This document shows positions 35,501 through 49,000 of a DNA stretch of 64,000 bases, one piece after another. A model generated the notes under the pieces. It searched no databases, was not told the origin of the DNA, and was given only the letters and a program-made list of their open reading frames with translations. The stretch lies in contig JAVTVX010000009.1 of the NCBI GenBank assembly GCA_033439265.1, positions 3,833,609-3,897,608 of the forward strand, given 5' to 3'. The position numbers and the translations under genes were made by a program. Source of the stretch: Dillenia suffruticosa (lineage: Eukaryota; Streptophyta; Magnoliopsida; Dilleniales; Dilleniaceae). Numbering within the stretch: the stretch's first letter is position 1; each line of letters begins with the position of its first letter.

Positions 35501-38500
35501 ATTCAACTTTTCAGCACTCTCTTCCTCCCTCTCTCTTCTTTCAGAATGCATCCTGTTTGCTTAGAATTCTAGTAATTAATGAAACTGACTTTTCAAGTTG
35601 TATTTTGTGTATAAAATATTCACGAACATTATATATTATTAAATTAAGCCTCTAAAGGAGCTTGTTTGCAGCCTAAACAAACCGACTTTAAAGTATTCGA
35701 GTTTGCATTATTTATAAAATAAGCCTCATATTGAGGCTTGGGCTGGGCATGTTCAGTAATTAAACAAGCTTGAGCTGAAGTTGTTTGTGAACCGCTCGAA
35801 TCACTTGCAGCCCTATTTTCTAGCATATGTCACCACTGAATATTGTATTTGACATCCAATATCCAGTATCTCCATATTTCTCTCCATACTCTTAAGATAT
35901 CTTTTGACGACCTCAAACTAATGTAGCCCTCTTTAATGTTCGACTGCGCATCATTCTACTATTTTGTTTGTACAAATTTGCCGCTTGGAGTGCTTTAAAA
36001 GATTAATATGAAATATGCATTTTAGCAGGAGAAGTTTATAGAATTTCCTTTTGTTGGAGAAATATCCTTTTTATCATGTTTCTCCGAATTGTATAATGCA
36101 AGGCCAAGAACAAATAGGAAACCCTATTGGATTACATTCCATAGGATTAGTAAATGATTTACTTTATCTTGCATCTATACAATGATAAGACATACAATAA
36201 TCTGAGCCTTAATCCCTACAATTTGGAGTCGGCATACAATGATAAGACATGCTTAAACTAATTCAGTCACAGTGTTGTGTTTCTATCGTTGCATGCTATT
36301 GCAGCTGTAACATATTTCTCTTGTTCATTTCATGCTCTATAAGTTTATTCAGGTTAAATAGGTTGCTTTGGTTTATATGCTTCATGGGATATTTATAGTT
36401 TGCCATAGCTATTAGTATTAGGATGAGTTCTTCACTGATTATGTTCTTTGTCCCAAAATAAAAACATCCTAGAGGGAATCCTCTTGTGTCAGGAAACTGA
36501 CCTTGACAATTGCTCATGGTATTGTCCATTTGGCTTTATGTTCACAATCCACAAAGAAACTTATAAGTAGTTCAGCTTCTTGCAGCTAATAGTGGATGTA
36601 ACTATTTGTTTTCTAGGCAATATTTCAGCGATATCCACGCCCAGAGAAGGAATACCAATCTTTTTCTCTTTTATACAGTAAGAGATCTTTAGATGTGGTA
36701 AGTTTATTCTTGGCTACCATCTTAGAGACAGGACCAAGCAACATGATTAGTGCTGTTGAATACCTGTTCAAGGAAGCACCCTAGTAAAGTGCATTTATGC
36801 TTCATGATTATTGTTGCCTAAAGGATGTTTTCGCATGAAACCTCTCCTTTTACTCATGCAAAATCTAGCTGTACTTTTGAATCTCTATTGTACTCTTGAT
36901 TGTGGAAGACCAACAAATATGAATGCATGAAACATGAGGAACCATTGCACATTACTTGGTTTGGAGGAAAGTAATGGAATAAAACCAACAGGTGGAATGA
37001 TAGATATGGGGAAGGAAAAGAGAACTTACCATTCCTTAAGTATCATCTGCTCATCTAAAGAAAACAGACAGAACAATACTAGACTTGACCAAAATAGAAG
37101 GCAAACAAAGTGGTCCATAGAAGACTCGATTGAACTTGATATCGTATCTTTTGTGTTAATCCTTTGAGAGCCTATACATGTGCACACATGTTTCATGTCC
37201 ATGTTGGTTGGTCTATATATATCTTCAGCACCCTTTTACTTCCCTTTTGCATATTTTCCTTTTCTAAGAAATGGAGATAAGTCATATTGCTCGAGTTGCA
37301 TTTATTTGATTAATATTCTGCCACTTTTATACTCCACTCTCAAGTGGAAAACTGGTACAACAAATGTCCTTGTTTCATGGTTTCTAGCATTAGGTCTCAA
37401 TATAATTCATATTTCATCCTTATCCTATTGAGATGCTATTTGAACTGATTCTTGAACATCAGTGTACCGATTAAATCTCTAAACGTTAACTACCATTACT
37501 GGATTCTAACAGATCTGCAAGGACAAGGAAGAAGCCGAAATCTGGCTTGTTGCTCTGAGGGCCTTGATTTCTGGAGATAGCTATAGCAAGTGGAGAAGTG
37601 AAGCACTGCATGATAGTTACTCATCAGATATTATAAGTAACTGCGCAAGAAGGAGCTCCTCATCAGTTGCCTCAAGTATCAGCAGTGATACTGTCGATAA
37701 GGTTTTCTTGCTATGATGCTTAAGAAGTGCCTCTTATCGCTATTTTATCAGTTAATTTGTGCCTTTGCTTATCTTGCTTATTTCAGGATCCAGGAGGCGC
37801 TCAAACATCTCCTGCTTCTTTTGAGAACCCACGACCTAGGGGGTTGGTAAAAGCCTTTTCCGAAGTCATATCGTGTACTGCATCAACTAATGATTCTGCT
37901 CAAGGAGAGCTTGTATCATTATTATCTGGTGGTGGATGCAGCACTACCGTAGATTCATTTCGAGTTAGTGTTTCTAGTGCTCCAAGTACATCTAGCCTGG
38001 GTTCTTATCAAGAAGATTTTGATAGTTTGGGAGATGTCTTTGTATGGGGAGGACTTGGTGATGGGTTCTTGAGTGGTGGTTTATACAGTGTTGACAATTC
38101 ATCTGCTGCCATGGTGGATGCACTTTTGCCAAAAGTGTTAGAATCAACAGCAGTTCTTGATGCACAGAGTATTGCATGTGGTAGACGTCATGCTGTTTTG
38201 GTTACCAAACGAGGGAAAATCTTTAGTTGGGGAGGTGGTTCAGGTGGCAACCTTGGGCATGGATTTGAGGATGATGTTCCCTCCCCAAAGCTCATAAGTG
38301 CTCTTACTACATCGAATATTGAATTGGTAGCATGTGGGGAATATCATACTTGTGCTGTAACTGTTTCTGGGGATCTTTATACTTGGGGTGATGGTAATCA
38401 CAACTTTGGCCTTCTTGGTCATGGAAGTGATGCTAGTCACTGGACCCCTACAAGAGTAAGTGGCCTGGAGGATGTGCATGTTTCTAAAATTGCTTGTGGA

Positions 38501-41500
38501 CCTTGGCATACATCTGCTGTTACATTAGAAGGGCAGTTGTTTACATTTGGAGAAGGAACATTTGGTGCCCTAGGCCATGGTGACCACCGTAGCACAACTA
38601 TGCCTAGACAAGTTGGAACTCTGAAAGGACTTAGAACAACAGCAGTGTCATGTGGGGCTTGGCACACAGCAGCAGTAGTTGAAGTTCTTGCTGAGAATTC
38701 TGGCTCTTATGGTGCTTTGACCAAAAAACTTTTCACGTGGGGTGATGGTGAGAAAGGCCAGCTTGGTCATGGAGATACGGAGCCTAGGCTAGTTCCAGAT
38801 TGTGTATCAGCACTGGATGATGTGAGCTTTTCACAAGTAGCCTGTGGTTATAGCATCACAGTTGCTCTCGCAGCCTCAGGGCGGGTTTATACAATGGGGA
38901 GCACTAAGCATGGACAACTAGGTTGTCCTGGAAGTTGCAGTAAGTTCCCCACTTGCATTGAGGGAAATATAGGAGATAGTTCTATAGAAGAGATTGCATG
39001 TGGTTCTTACCATGTAGCAGTTCGCAACTCTAAAGCTGAGATTTACACGTGGGGAAAAGGAGCCAATGGCCAGTTAGGCCATGGAGACAATGGTGACAGG
39101 AATAGACCAACTCTTGTTGAAGCTCTAAAAGATAAACAAGTTAAGAGTGTGATATGTGGTTCAAATTTTACTGCTGCTATTTGCTTTCACAAATGTATTA
39201 ACCTTGCTGATCATTCCTGTTGTTCTAGTTGTCGCAACCCCTTCACTTTCAGAAGGAAGCGCCATAATTGTTACAACTGTGGCCTAGTTTTTTGTAAAGC
39301 CTGCAGTATGAGGAAATTTTTTGGAGCTTCTTTGGCTCCAAACAAGAAAAAGCCTTATCGTGTGTGTGATAATTGTTTTATGAAGCTGAAAAAGGTTGCC
39401 CAGAATGGATCATCTGCACAACCCCCAAAGTTAACAAGTGGAAATGCAGAGCATCGCATCAATGAGGCAGCTGAGAAGGAGACCTCAGGTACCAAACTAA
39501 GTCGCCAGCTGTCAAAACTTTTGTCATTCAATTCTAGACAGGCTGATAGCCAACATCCCAGACCTCCAACAAATTCAGAATCAGGGAACAGTCATGATTC
39601 TCTCATTCTTGGAAACCATCAACGAGCAAGCTTTTCAGGGAAAACTTCAGCTTCTCTTCCAGGTTCTCGAACTATGTCTAGGTCATTATCTCCGGTCTCA
39701 AGAATGCCAAGTACTCCTTGTGCATTGATGACATCATCAAGTATTAGTCTTGAGCATCCAGAAGTTATTCTTGATGATCCTAGAAAATTAAATAATCTTC
39801 TTCAAGAACTAGCAATACTAAGAGCACAAGTAAGTTCCATGAATTTGTTGTTACCCTATCTTTTCCATGGATTTGTCGATACCCTTGTCTTTTCCATGTC
39901 ATGAGTTTGTATGCTTTGTCAAGTAGAATCATACACTGTTTTGATGAATCACAAAATCTAAATCATGGATGCAAATTACACTTCTACATGTCACATTTCC
40001 AAAAGTAAGGAACTAATGACTCATAATGGGTGATTCATTACCATCCTAATTGCATATAAGGTTATTCAATAGCATTAAGAACAATGAAATGAAATGGCAT
40101 TCTGAGACTTTGTTCTCTAGAACCTTTCAAAATTCTCTTTTATTTAATTATATTCTAATTTTTTTTTCCTATAACTTTTAGTATGTCCCTGCACGAAGAA
40201 AGAAAATGAAACCAACATTGTAAAGTCTGAATTGCTATGTAAACATTTACTTAGCTTTCATCCAAGCACTCTCCAAGACCCTCAAACTCCTTAAATTTTC
40301 AAAATTTCTGTTTCCTTCTACTATTTAGCTGGCACTGTGCATGTATTTTATATGTTAAAGAATTTGTACTTAGCAAAGGATACCAATATAAATGCAGACA
40401 GAAAAATGAAAATGTACGTATCAACTCATAAATATTGAATTCAGACCCTCTCAATTGTTCTATTATTATATTAGAACTATGATTATTCTATTTTATGTGC
40501 ATACTGATTAACATGATTATTTTGTAAATGAACCTTCAAACTGCCCGGTAGGTTGAAGATTCTGCATACAAATCGGAACTCCTAAAATTGGAGGCTGAAA
40601 AAAAATCAAAGCAGTTGGCAGAGGCAACTGTAAGAGCTGAGGAAGAAGCTAAAAGAAACAGAGCTGCAAAGGAAGTAATTAAAGCTTTGACCACAAAGGT
40701 GAGAAATTCTTTTGGTTCAGTGTAAACTTTGTTGAATTGATCCTGTAAAGAATCAGGCTGACCTTCTCATATAGCACTCTCAATAAAAGAAGTGAAATGA
40801 ACCAAAAAAATAGATGTGCTATCTTAAAAAATTGGTGAGTTAATTTTATTATCATTTGTTGTTATTCTCTTCTTGGAAACGGTGTGGGTTAAGGAATCAG
40901 TGGCTTGTGGTAGTTGCTATTGAGGGTTTTGCATAGTTTGTGAAATTATTGGAACCAAATAGAGTAACTATTTTATACACAACATGCATCACCACCTTCT
41001 GGTTTTTAAAAAGTTGAATTTTGAACTGGAAAACTTTTAAAAAGTTACACTGCAGACAGACAATAGGCACTATGACTAAAGGACAACGACAAGCACGACA
41101 AAAAAGCCTTAATAACATAGAAGGTATATACAAGAGGAAAAAGTCTAACTTGATTCGAGGATGTTTATCTTCATATGGATAACCATTTTACGTGGACCTC
41201 GGTTATTTGTTTTCAGACCACACATTTGCAAGAAATTGGGACAGCATTGGGGATTTCTCTGAAGGTGTTAGTTTCTGCATGGGGAGTGGTGTGGGAAGAT
41301 GACTTCTTCATAATTGCAAGGGAGGAGACAATAATTGAATCTGTTTTATCTGTTCAGGTTAATATGATTCAAGGAAACAACTTTGATCAAACTTGCTAAT
41401 GATTGGTAGATAGATTCAAGTTAGCGAGTGAGATGCAATTAGATCCAAGTCAGAGGGATGTGGTCTGGAAGGAAACCAAATTAGGGTCTCTGAATGTCAA

Positions 41501-43840
41501 GTTGATCTATGTGCTTTGTTCAGGGGAGTCAAAGAGAAGAGAAACACTCTTGTCCTTGGTCGTGGATATTTGACATCCTCTTAATTACCAAGGGTAGCTT
41601 TCTTTTCTTTTTTTTTTTGCTTTTTTTAGTGAGAAGGATCTGAGTTCAGGATCATCTTCAGAGGAATGGTCTTGTATGGGTGAACAGACGCTGTCTTTGT
41701 TGAAGGAATTTGAGATCGTGGTTAACTTATTACTTCACTACTGTTTAGCTCTACTGTTTATCTCATTTTATTATGAGGTTGTTCTCTTTTTCAATGCCAA
41801 AAAATACCCCCTCCAAAATGGGCTTGCTGGAGTATAGGGTGTTGTATACTTATGTAGCACTGAGTAGGACAGTTAAAATGATCTATCTTGCTTTTTTCTT
41901 GGCTAGATTGGAGCAATCATTATAGATGACTTAGTTGTGGTCATTTCAGTAGGTGTCTTTTTTCTTTCGTCCTAGACTTGGGTTGTATGTAAGGATGCAC
42001 TCTATTGGGTATTGTTTTCTTACAAAGTTCTTTTCTGCTTTTCCTATAAAAAGATTAAATAGAAATGAAATGTACTATTTTAAGATCAGAATGTGAAACA
42101 ATTGATGACTTTAATTTTATTGCCCATGCTTGCATGTTCAATGGTTAGTTTGGTACCTTTTACTCCAAAATTGGAACTGGGACGGAGATATTTTGTGCTT
42201 GTTTAACTATTTAATGGAATCCTAAATAGATATCAATTTAACATTAATTAGACTATGACAAGTAGTCTTAAGAGAGTGTAGCATCAAATTAGGTCAATGG
42301 CCAGGTATTATAGGTATATTGAATCTAGGGCCTTGTGCAGAAGTGTGGTTTCCAAATAAGAGCATCAGACGTGTCTGTAGTCCAACTTAAATGGCCATGG
42401 GAAACAATTTAATTGAAAATGTCAAAGGGTCATTGAAAGGGTATGAATCTTCCGAAAAAAGTAATTTGTGCTTAAGCATTTTCTTTAGTAGCAACAATAC
42501 TAGACCTGTTTTCTGTCTTGCCTAACCTAAGGCTTCTTCAGTTTATATTATAGACCGCTTAACACTATAGTCTATAATTTTAGGTTGTATGCTATTGATT
42601 TCTAGCACTATTTCTCATGAAGCATGATTATGACGATTTGCAATTATAGTGATTGTCATGGTATTAAACTCCATTATGAAAATTAATTGGAATTATTCAC
42701 ATGCTAAATTGAGATAGGAAAATGAGGAATAATCAATATAAAGAGGCTATGGCTGTTTCCTGATCAGCTTTCCTAAATGGAGAGGAGTGAGAAATGGAAT
42801 TTAGTTGAACTTCCAGTTATTTGGAACTAGGGTTATTCAACTCAGCTGGGTTTGCATTAACACTGTTGACAAGGTGATCTGGAAGACTTCAAAGCTGTAG
42901 GAGGTCTGTGATAAATGCATTGCAATCCTATCCATTGGAGGGCTGAAGTGGAGATGATGACCTTTGCAGGGAGTCCATGCCTATTCTTTTGCCCCTCACA
43001 TGTGAGTTTCTAGTATTCTGATAGAAGACAAGCTCCAAAAAGTAGATTGTATCTTGGGTAGATGATGTCCTACAAAATGGGTTTGGTGATGCACTCTGCA
43101 TTGTTCTTGGATAAGTACTTTATGAATTATCCCCTTTCTATGCAACATACGCTTTGAATCAACTAAATTTGTATATAGCATGGAATGGGAATGGAATCGT
43201 CTGTAGCGATGTGCAGCTATGAAGAAATTTATTCATATGGTTGCTGTTGCTATTTTTTGGTTGGCTTGAAGTGAGAATATGGCAGTGTTGTGCAAAGAGA
43301 GATTTCTCTTGACAGTTAAAAAGCCTTATTTTTGTTTGAATTATAGTCTTTTGTAAATTCGTCATTGTGCTTGCTTGTGGATTTTATCTTTCTAGCCATG
43401 GCTGTGAATCCTGTGCTTGCATCCACTTGCTGGTCTTTTTGGTCTCATTTTTTTCTTGTGACAAAAGAGGATGATCTGAAATGGTTAATATTTGGACAAA
43501 TCTCTCTCTCTCTCTCTCCCCCAATGCATTTTTATGCTGATATTTCACTTGCCTTAGGTACATAGAATTTGGTTTTTTAGCTAATGGTACAGAATTTGGT
43601 TCTTTAGCTGATGGTGAAGTTCTGTTGCAGTTGAAAGATATGAGTGAAAGAGTACATAAAAGGTCTTGTAACTGTGGAAGACTGGGCTTGCTTACCGAAA
43701 ACACCTCAAGCAGCATGGTTTCAGAACAGAGTACAACAAACGCAATCTTCCCAAACCATGGAGATGCTGAGACTGAGGAGTGCATAATTGTTGCAAATTG
43801 TTCCAATGAGACTAATGAACATTCTGAAAAGGTGAAATGA
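32529..43840 (+). CDS. PRAF-type protein: PH, RCC1 repeats and FYVE domain, 963 aa
   Basis: Eight coding exons join in phase: 32529-32573, 34631-34717, 35083-35172, 36617-36697, 37513-37701, 37787-39829, 40552-40698 and 43631-43840 (TGA), 2892 nt. MADLTTNDPAKNVMQ leads into a PH domain (about 16-135; KKGAYLLKYGRRGKPKFCPF, ending AEIWLVALRALIS). Ser-rich linker follows, then seven RCC1 repeats (about 245-630; recurring GHG and ACG blocks). The FYVE zinc finger is at about 630-695 with CSSC, RRKRHNCYNCG, CKAC and CDNC. A Ser-rich region and coiled coil (about 825-900) come next. Plant PRAFs bind phosphoinositides through PH/FYVE, and the RCC1 part can act on small GTPases at endomembranes. The usual C-terminal BRX domain is not seen: exon 8 reads LKDMSERVHKRSCNCG and ends EHSEKVK. 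Shorter homologs exist in Arabidopsis (I recall At3g47660 at about 950 aa). A further exon using GTGAAA at 43832 as donor cannot be excluded. Confidence 0.92.
36177..36250. repeat. 40-bp micro-insertion between perfect 17-bp direct repeats, PRAF intron
   Basis: ATACAATGATAAGACAT occurs at 36177-36193 and exactly at 36234-36250. Between them are 40 bases including GAGCCTTAATCCC and TTTGGAGTCGGC, a pair of strings I recall from a common dispersed plant repeat. Perfect 17-bp flanks fit a target-site duplication made by LINE-type machinery around a severely truncated retroposon. Confidence 0.6.
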
Positions 43841-46019
43841 TGGCACAAGATGGAGCTGGTTGTAAATAATTCTATGCTCATTGCTGGAGATAGTAATAAT
43901 TTCAGGAAGATTGACACCAGGTTTGTGATGTTACTTCCTCAAAGTTTCACAAATCAAGCTCAGATTCAACCAACTTCCATTGGCTTTATTTAGTTGTTGC
44001 ATGCATAAAGATGGAAAATTCTGCAATTTCTAAAGATTAAAAGCTTTTCATTCAAATATGTGCCAAAATGAAAATGTCAGTATTACGAAGGATTATCCTA
44101 CTGGACGAGATGAAGCTTATAAGGTCTTTTCCTCTTCTCTGAAGATGTCTAAACTGGCTTTGTAGCATGGATTTCCAAATAATGAAATTCACATTTGCAT
44201 CATAATTTTTGCATCTGCTTCTTGCATTATCCTTTTAGATACACAGCTAGATGTTTTGTTGCTAAACTGCTTTTTTTCTGATTGGATTAATTAGAAGTAC
44301 ATTTAACTTGGTCAAAGGTGGGATCTATGAAGGCAAAATTTGACAAATTTGCATTGACAACACCTTCTGACCAAGTGCTACAGTTTTTTTCCTTTGGTTA
44401 CAGACACTAGAATGAAATAATGATCAGGGCCACCAGAAAATATCCCCTTTTGGGCCCCCGGGGAGGGGGGGGGGGAGGAAGTATATGGAACAAGTATGGC
44501 TCAAGAAGGGCCTCCCAGAAATGATCCTTTTCTTTTTGGGAATTTCTGATGGTTTTTCATGTCTTTTACCAATTTGCGCATAACCTAACTGGGAAAATAA
44601 CCCGTCCTTGAGACATTTCCATCTCCTAGTCAGGGTTCATAGGGTTGAATTCCAGAGAAAAATCTGTTCTTTCAGTTAGGGTCATCAATGCAGTTAATTT
44701 TCATCCTGTTGAAAGCAACTTGTAACCTGATGCTCACCCAAAGAGCCCGTTTGTGTATCCTCATCCTCATATTTCTCTTTTCTTCTTTCCTTCTGCTTCA
44801 ACTCGTCACTCTAATTATCTCTAAGACAAATAATCAAACGCAATATGGAGTAAATTCTGTGAGGTGCTTAAACCTTTCATGTGCTGCTTCATCAAATTAA
44901 GTGTCAATCTTACCGGAAAATTCTGACATTTCAATAAAGTTGCTCTTGTATGGAAAAAAATAATAATAATAATAATAACATTAGTAAGTATTAGTACCTT
45001 AGTCTAGCCAACAGAGCCCCTATTTCTAGGAAAAGTGGATACTTGTGAAAACCATTAGGTTTTTGTAATTTCCACGTGTACTGATGCTATCGTTACCTTT
45101 CCAATTTGAAGCTGTAAGATTGTACTTACTGGCTCTTTTTTCCCCCTATCATCAGCCACAGTTTTTATTTATGTTGCTACCCATATTTATTCTGGTGGCG
45201 TAGGGCTAGACCTATAATTCAGAATCCATAGATTCTCTATGCTAGAATTAAAAATTAAAATTGAAGCATTTTAGGCTGCATCAATCAAGATACATAGCAG
45301 AAAGTATTTTCTTTTTCTAAACTTACACTATTTATTTTTAATAATCTTTTTTCTTTTTATTCAAAAATACTTCTTTTTTCTAATAAAATGGAGAGTAATA
45401 AATAATGAAAAAAATAATAAAATAATAAAGAACCGAATGGTACGAACAAGATAAAAACAAAATCTTAATAGAATCTATCCCACGTCGTTTAATCTTGTGA
45501 GAAATTATGGACTATTTTTAGAGAAGACAAGAGACGAGAGATATCCGATCGAGCAATGATCAAAGCGCAGAAGTGAAATTGGTTTCAACATATGTGATTT
45601 GTAGGATGGTAAGCATTCATGTGAGCTCAATCTTCATTCCAGGCCCGAAGAGGTATTGACTAAATGGAACCACTGAAGCACCGAGCTCAAAGGGATGCAT
45701 CCATTTTTTCGTGTCAACTGAGATGGGTTAGTACTCCATAGTTGGAGCAAAAGAAACACATAAAAGACCAAGAAAAAGCCATCCACATCATAGTGCAAGT
45801 CCCAAATGGGGACTTTGCTTAACTAAATCATATCACACAATTCTCAAATTCAAAATGGCCATCTTAGTAACCAATCAAAGTCCTAAAATTTTCGACTTTG
45901 TTAGTGTATATCCATCCTCAGGCGTTCCTAAATTAAACAAAAGCTATACAACAAGTTGGAAGACATGTTACTTGTCTTGTAGATAACAACCTAGCAGGAG
46001 ATTCTTTTCTTAGTCAAGT
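43841..46019. other. Convergent intergenic region between the PRAF and EB1 genes
   Basis: Both genes end here, so 3' UTRs occupy the flanks. It holds a C/G run with GGGCCCCCGGGG and about 11 further G (about 44452-44476), an AAT microsatellite (about 44957-44980) and AT-rich DNA. From about 45480 to 45720 there is a GC-richer stretch without a supported ORF. A 70-codon ORF at 44688 has no recognisable content. BRX-like coding sequence was looked for here and not found. Confidence 0.55.
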
Positions 46020-49000
46020 TCAATGGTCGTTCTCCAAGTTGCGATCGTCAGCACCCATGAATTGACTTATGTAATCTTGAGCTTCCGAGAGAGCTGATTC
46101 CTTTGCATCAGCAGCATAGAGTATCTTTTTGATTGCCACAGCCACCTGCATGTACAAAAAGCAACTTATCAGATTACAGTCCAAATTTCGCATGTATATA
46201 ACCCTACTTGTCTTCTAAAAACTTGTTGTTTTAGTTCAGATGAGTCAAACCAGTGATACGAAAGCAAAGAGATCATACAAAAAAACTTTAAATCGCAAAT
46301 TAAGGACAGAATTCCATTTTAAATTCTTAGTTGAAAATTTTGAGAATAAATGAGTCTATTCCCTCATTTGGCCCCAGAAATCTCCACATCCGGCAGACAT
46401 CCGGCAGTGTTGTGCACACAGGTTGTCTGCAGACAAATAACGGGAAAAACAATCAGCAAGGACCCCCATTTTTACTTGTGGACTCTTTGAACAGATTTAT
46501 CTTTTGAGTTTCTCCTTCACAAACAACTGCAATACAGCACAGATGTCTGCAAGTAAGTTTCTGAAGTCAACCGTTAGTGAATGCCACTGACAGGCTCTCC
46601 CATCCGTGGGTTTTAAGGGGAGGGGTAGTATGTGTCTCTTTTCATTTTAAACAAGATGTTATATTTATTATGTATAAAAGCAATGATAAACAGTAATTAC
46701 TAAAATCATTTCCCAGAGATAATTTCTCCAAAAATTTTTGGCTTTAGGCAACGTAAAATAAAAGTGACTGCTCTTTGAGATTTAAGTAGAACTCTTATAA
46801 TTAAGAGTTCGGCCCATGATCTCCTAGCAAAGCGAACAATTAAACCACATAGCCCTTGAAATTGGAAGAACTATGTTGTTCCAAACAAAGCTCAGGGTAC
46901 TACAATGACCTTCCAGGAGCATGCAACTGCAATAAGAGTATTCAAAATTTTAAGCTGGAGCCTCAATAATAGCCCTTAGAAGCCATAATAAATTGAGGAA
47001 GTGTGTTATAAGACGACAGGCACTTTTTGCTTGTGGGTGCTGCCAGTGTTGTCAATGCCCTCAACTAGCACTTAGGCAAAGCAATATTCAAGAGAAGCAA
47101 CTTAAGGTTGTAGGATCCTTTACTAGGGGTCTCTTGTTTTAACTACTGAGATAAGGATGTTTATTCCAGCCTGACCTTAATCCCCCCCCCAAACACCCCA
47201 TAAAGGAAAGGTGCTAAAGCACTCACGACGATGAGTGTAAAAGGTCAGGAGAGGAAAACACCCAGAGTCAGAGATACAAAGTGATGTGTCTGAGATTTTG
47301 TCTATATCAACTATATTTCCTATGGCCGGTACCTAATTTTGTTTTGAAAGAAAACATAAGAAATAAATAGATCTTAAGCAACAAAAATTTTAGCTACAGT
47401 GAACTAAATAAACACAACAGGAGTTTCTAGGGAAGCATAAGCAAATGTCAGGACATAGCAGAAAAATAAGGAAAACTGTGAAAATGTGACAAAACCTGCT
47501 AATAATAGGTGTATATCGTGATAATCTCAAGATTTTGGAGGAGTTTGATGGAGAAAGAGTTTAAAAGTGTGTGCAATGAAGTTTTCTAAATCAGTTACAT
47601 AAAAGACCAGCACAATTACCGGAAGATCCTCCAATTCAGGAGCTTGACAAAGTATTTCAATATCCCGTAATTTAGCAAAGTAGAAGTCCCTTTCTTTCTC
47701 CAGGAGCTCCACTGAGAGCTTGAGATCAGTAATCTGCACAACAAAAGATCAATAAAATATTCTTTATGTCCATGAGTTGTGCAAGAACCAAGCTTGATTG
47801 CAATCATCTAAGGTGGGAACTACTGGTCAACTAACTAGAAATCTAACAAATCAAAATTGCCTAAGAGATGTTTGCAGTGATAACTCCAGCAGGTTTCACC
47901 GATCACACTTTTGTAGTTCATCAACAACTAAATTCAAGGCCTATTTTGGCATCATCCTGTCTTTAAATCTCTTCAAGCCGGGCCTGCAATAGAAATGATG
48001 CAGCCTTCCCAAGTTTCCATAACTAGGTACTGCTCCCATTAACTAGGGAATCTTGGAACTTCCAAAACATCAACACAAGTAAATATTTGTCCCACTTTGC
48101 TATCAATATCTTTTTTTCCTTTGGACTCTCTTCTAGCTGTGTAGGATGGGCTACTGGACAACAAGTCCTGTTGTGTTCTGATGAAAGTAATTTACCTCAT
48201 TTTGACACTAAGCTTTATCCATAAAGTGCAACAGAATGTGGGCTGACGCTCAACAAATTTCATGCATATTTCTCTCCATAAGCAAGGATGGGAAGATTGG
48301 ACCATAATTCGTATCAATTGAAATTATACAAATTTTAATTCCAAAAAAGTGAAAAGCCAAATAGTAATATATGAAGCTTTGCACGCTTTACATGTTTATT
48401 GCAGAGATATCCCATAACCAGTCCAATAGGATGATTGCATGTTCAGAGTGAAAAATGGGACAATATAAGTGTGAAAGTGAATGGCACTACCTCCTTCACC
48501 AGGGACTGAGTTTCGACCAGAGAATTAGGTCCCCCAACTTTCCCTTGCTTGGTCCCTGTAGGAATAAAATTTAGAAAAATGGAAGAATTAACAAACAAAC
48601 TAAAAGGAAGAACTAAGAAAAAGTAAATGCACTAGATGAAAATTACAGTTGCCTGTTCCATTGCCTGAGCCATGATTGTGAGAATTGTTTGCTTGTAATG
48701 ACTTTGAGCTCTTGTGAGAATTCCTGGAGTTTCGTTCTTTACAGCCCTTACTTCTTCGCTCCACGGGATTATAATTCCTAAGAATTCACAAATGTCTAAA
48801 TATATAGCATTTAGAAGGAATCAAACAATACCAATCTAACTATGAGTTACACCAATATAAACTTAGAAAATGCTGATTACAAAGAGGAAACTGAAGAATA
48901 GTCACATACTCATTCATAATGCCACCATTCACCGAATCACAGTAGCGTTTTAGCCATTGCAAAAACTCCAAGTTGTCCAAAGGTCGACCTTTGACAAGCC

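Noticed and set aside
41175..41399. 74-codon ORF in PRAF intron 7 (TTHLQEIGTALGISLK)
   Set aside because: Considered as an extra exon, but it lacks BRX or coiled-coil features and is not needed to keep phase between exons 7 and 8.
43384..43917. 177-codon minus-strand ORF
   Set aside because: It is antisense to PRAF exon 8 and its flanks and shows no domain; the plus-strand exon fits the family reading frame.
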